A DNA stretch of 23,607 bases from CAZIKB01 sp964539665 (lineage in GTDB: Bacteria > Zhuqueibacterota > Zhuqueibacteria > Oceanimicrobiales > Oceanimicrobiaceae), in contig CAZIKB010000105.1 of NCBI GenBank assembly GCA_964539665.1, positions 1 through 23,607 on the forward strand, given 5' to 3'. The notes beneath the pieces were generated by a model, which did no database searches, was not told the DNA's origin, and saw only the letters and a program-made list of their open reading frames with translations. Shown piece by piece: positions 23,248-23,607 of this stretch; the stretch's first letter is position 1; each line of letters starts with the position of its first letter. Both the position numbers and the translations under genes were made by a program.

Positions 23248-23607
23248 TTATCTGACAAAAATCATTTTTTTAGTGTCAACAAATTTCCCAGCTTTTAAGC
23301 TATAAATGTAGACGCCGCTGGTAACTAAATCTCCTGCTACATTTTTTCCGTCCCATTGAACGTTTTTGGGACCCGCAGATTGCTGTTCATTCACCAGATT
23401 TTTTACCAATTGCCCCAGGACGTTATAGATATCCAATTTTACATTCACCAAATTGGCTGATTCGGGAATGTTGTAATTTATTACGGTACTAGGATTGAAT
23501 GGATTAGGATAGTTTTGGGCTAAGCTAAATTCATCCGGGACACCATTTAAACGGCTCTATGTCGATCGGTGTGGGTAATCATAATTAAGTTTTCCAGCGA
23601 TGAAGTA
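23248..23607 (-). pseudogene. C-terminal end of a secreted protein with type IX sorting/FlgD-like domain, carrying an in-frame stop
   Basis: The last ~100 codons before the stop at 23248 read FSLAQNYPNPFNPSTVINYN, then a FlgD-like beta-sandwich (LDIYNVLGQLVKNL, WDGKNVAGDLVTSGVYIYSL) and end in KKMIFVR. This is the C-terminal signal that sends proteins through the type IX secretion system in FCB bacteria. Reading upstream in the same frame, a TAG lies at 23559-23557, a few codons before the domain; beyond it the frame is open again to the window edge. So the gene is interrupted by a nonsense change, or a frameshift lies nearby, or this is a detached remnant. The passenger domain lies outside the window. 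Confidence 0.65.

Overview
The window reads as a chromosomal piece of a Gram-negative bacterium of the FCB group (Calditrichota, KSB1, Ignavibacteria or a related lineage). The evidence is a C-terminal type IX secretion sorting domain with the FSLAQNYPNPFNPST signature, lipoproteins and Tat or Sec exported proteins, a double DUF1080 protein beside a Tat-exported Gfo/Idh/MocA oxidoreductase, and tandem RND permeases. I cannot fix the phylum from the sequence alone.

Layout. 1-4263 (+ strand): the tail of a molybdenum hydroxylase large subunit, an exported PQQ-type beta-propeller protein, an exported O-methyltransferase-like protein and an APC-family amino acid permease, with palindromic elements between the first three. 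4264-10785 (+): two tandem RND permease genes without adaptor or outer-membrane partner in the window; an array of eight perfect 8-bp repeats precedes the first. 10786-15307 (all genes on -): an AT-rich accessory island. It holds a DUF6883/DUF4926 pair, a decayed fragment of an RND gene on the + strand, a tightly coupled two-gene cassette (HNH nuclease-like protein plus a methyltransferase-HIT fusion) and a PIN toxin with its small antitoxin partner. 15514-19303 (-): an exported HEAT plus double DUF1080 protein and a Tat-exported oxidoreductase, consistent with 3-keto-glycoside chemistry. 19656-22268 (-): a partner-switching signalling module (HPt, STAS, HATPase, REC-PP2C). 22472-23607 (-): a cupredoxin-like lipoprotein, a long palindromic element, and the end of a secreted protein whose reading frame carries a stop.

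How the genes work together. In the partner-switching module the response regulator-phosphatase would dephosphorylate the STAS protein, the HATPase protein would rephosphorylate it, and the HPt protein could pass phosphate to the receiver domain. The DUF1080 and Gfo/Idh/MocA genes probably act in sequence on glycosides in the periplasm.

The best candidate for an undescribed system is the HNH plus methyltransferase-HIT cassette (12144-14085): two genes with one base between them, in an island with a toxin-antitoxin pair and a second candidate pair. It joins a likely nucleic-acid cutter to a protein that pairs SAM-dependent methyl transfer with nucleotide (AMP/NMP) hydrolysis or transfer. Its function is unknown to me; defence or nucleic-acid repair and modification are inferences from domain content and location.
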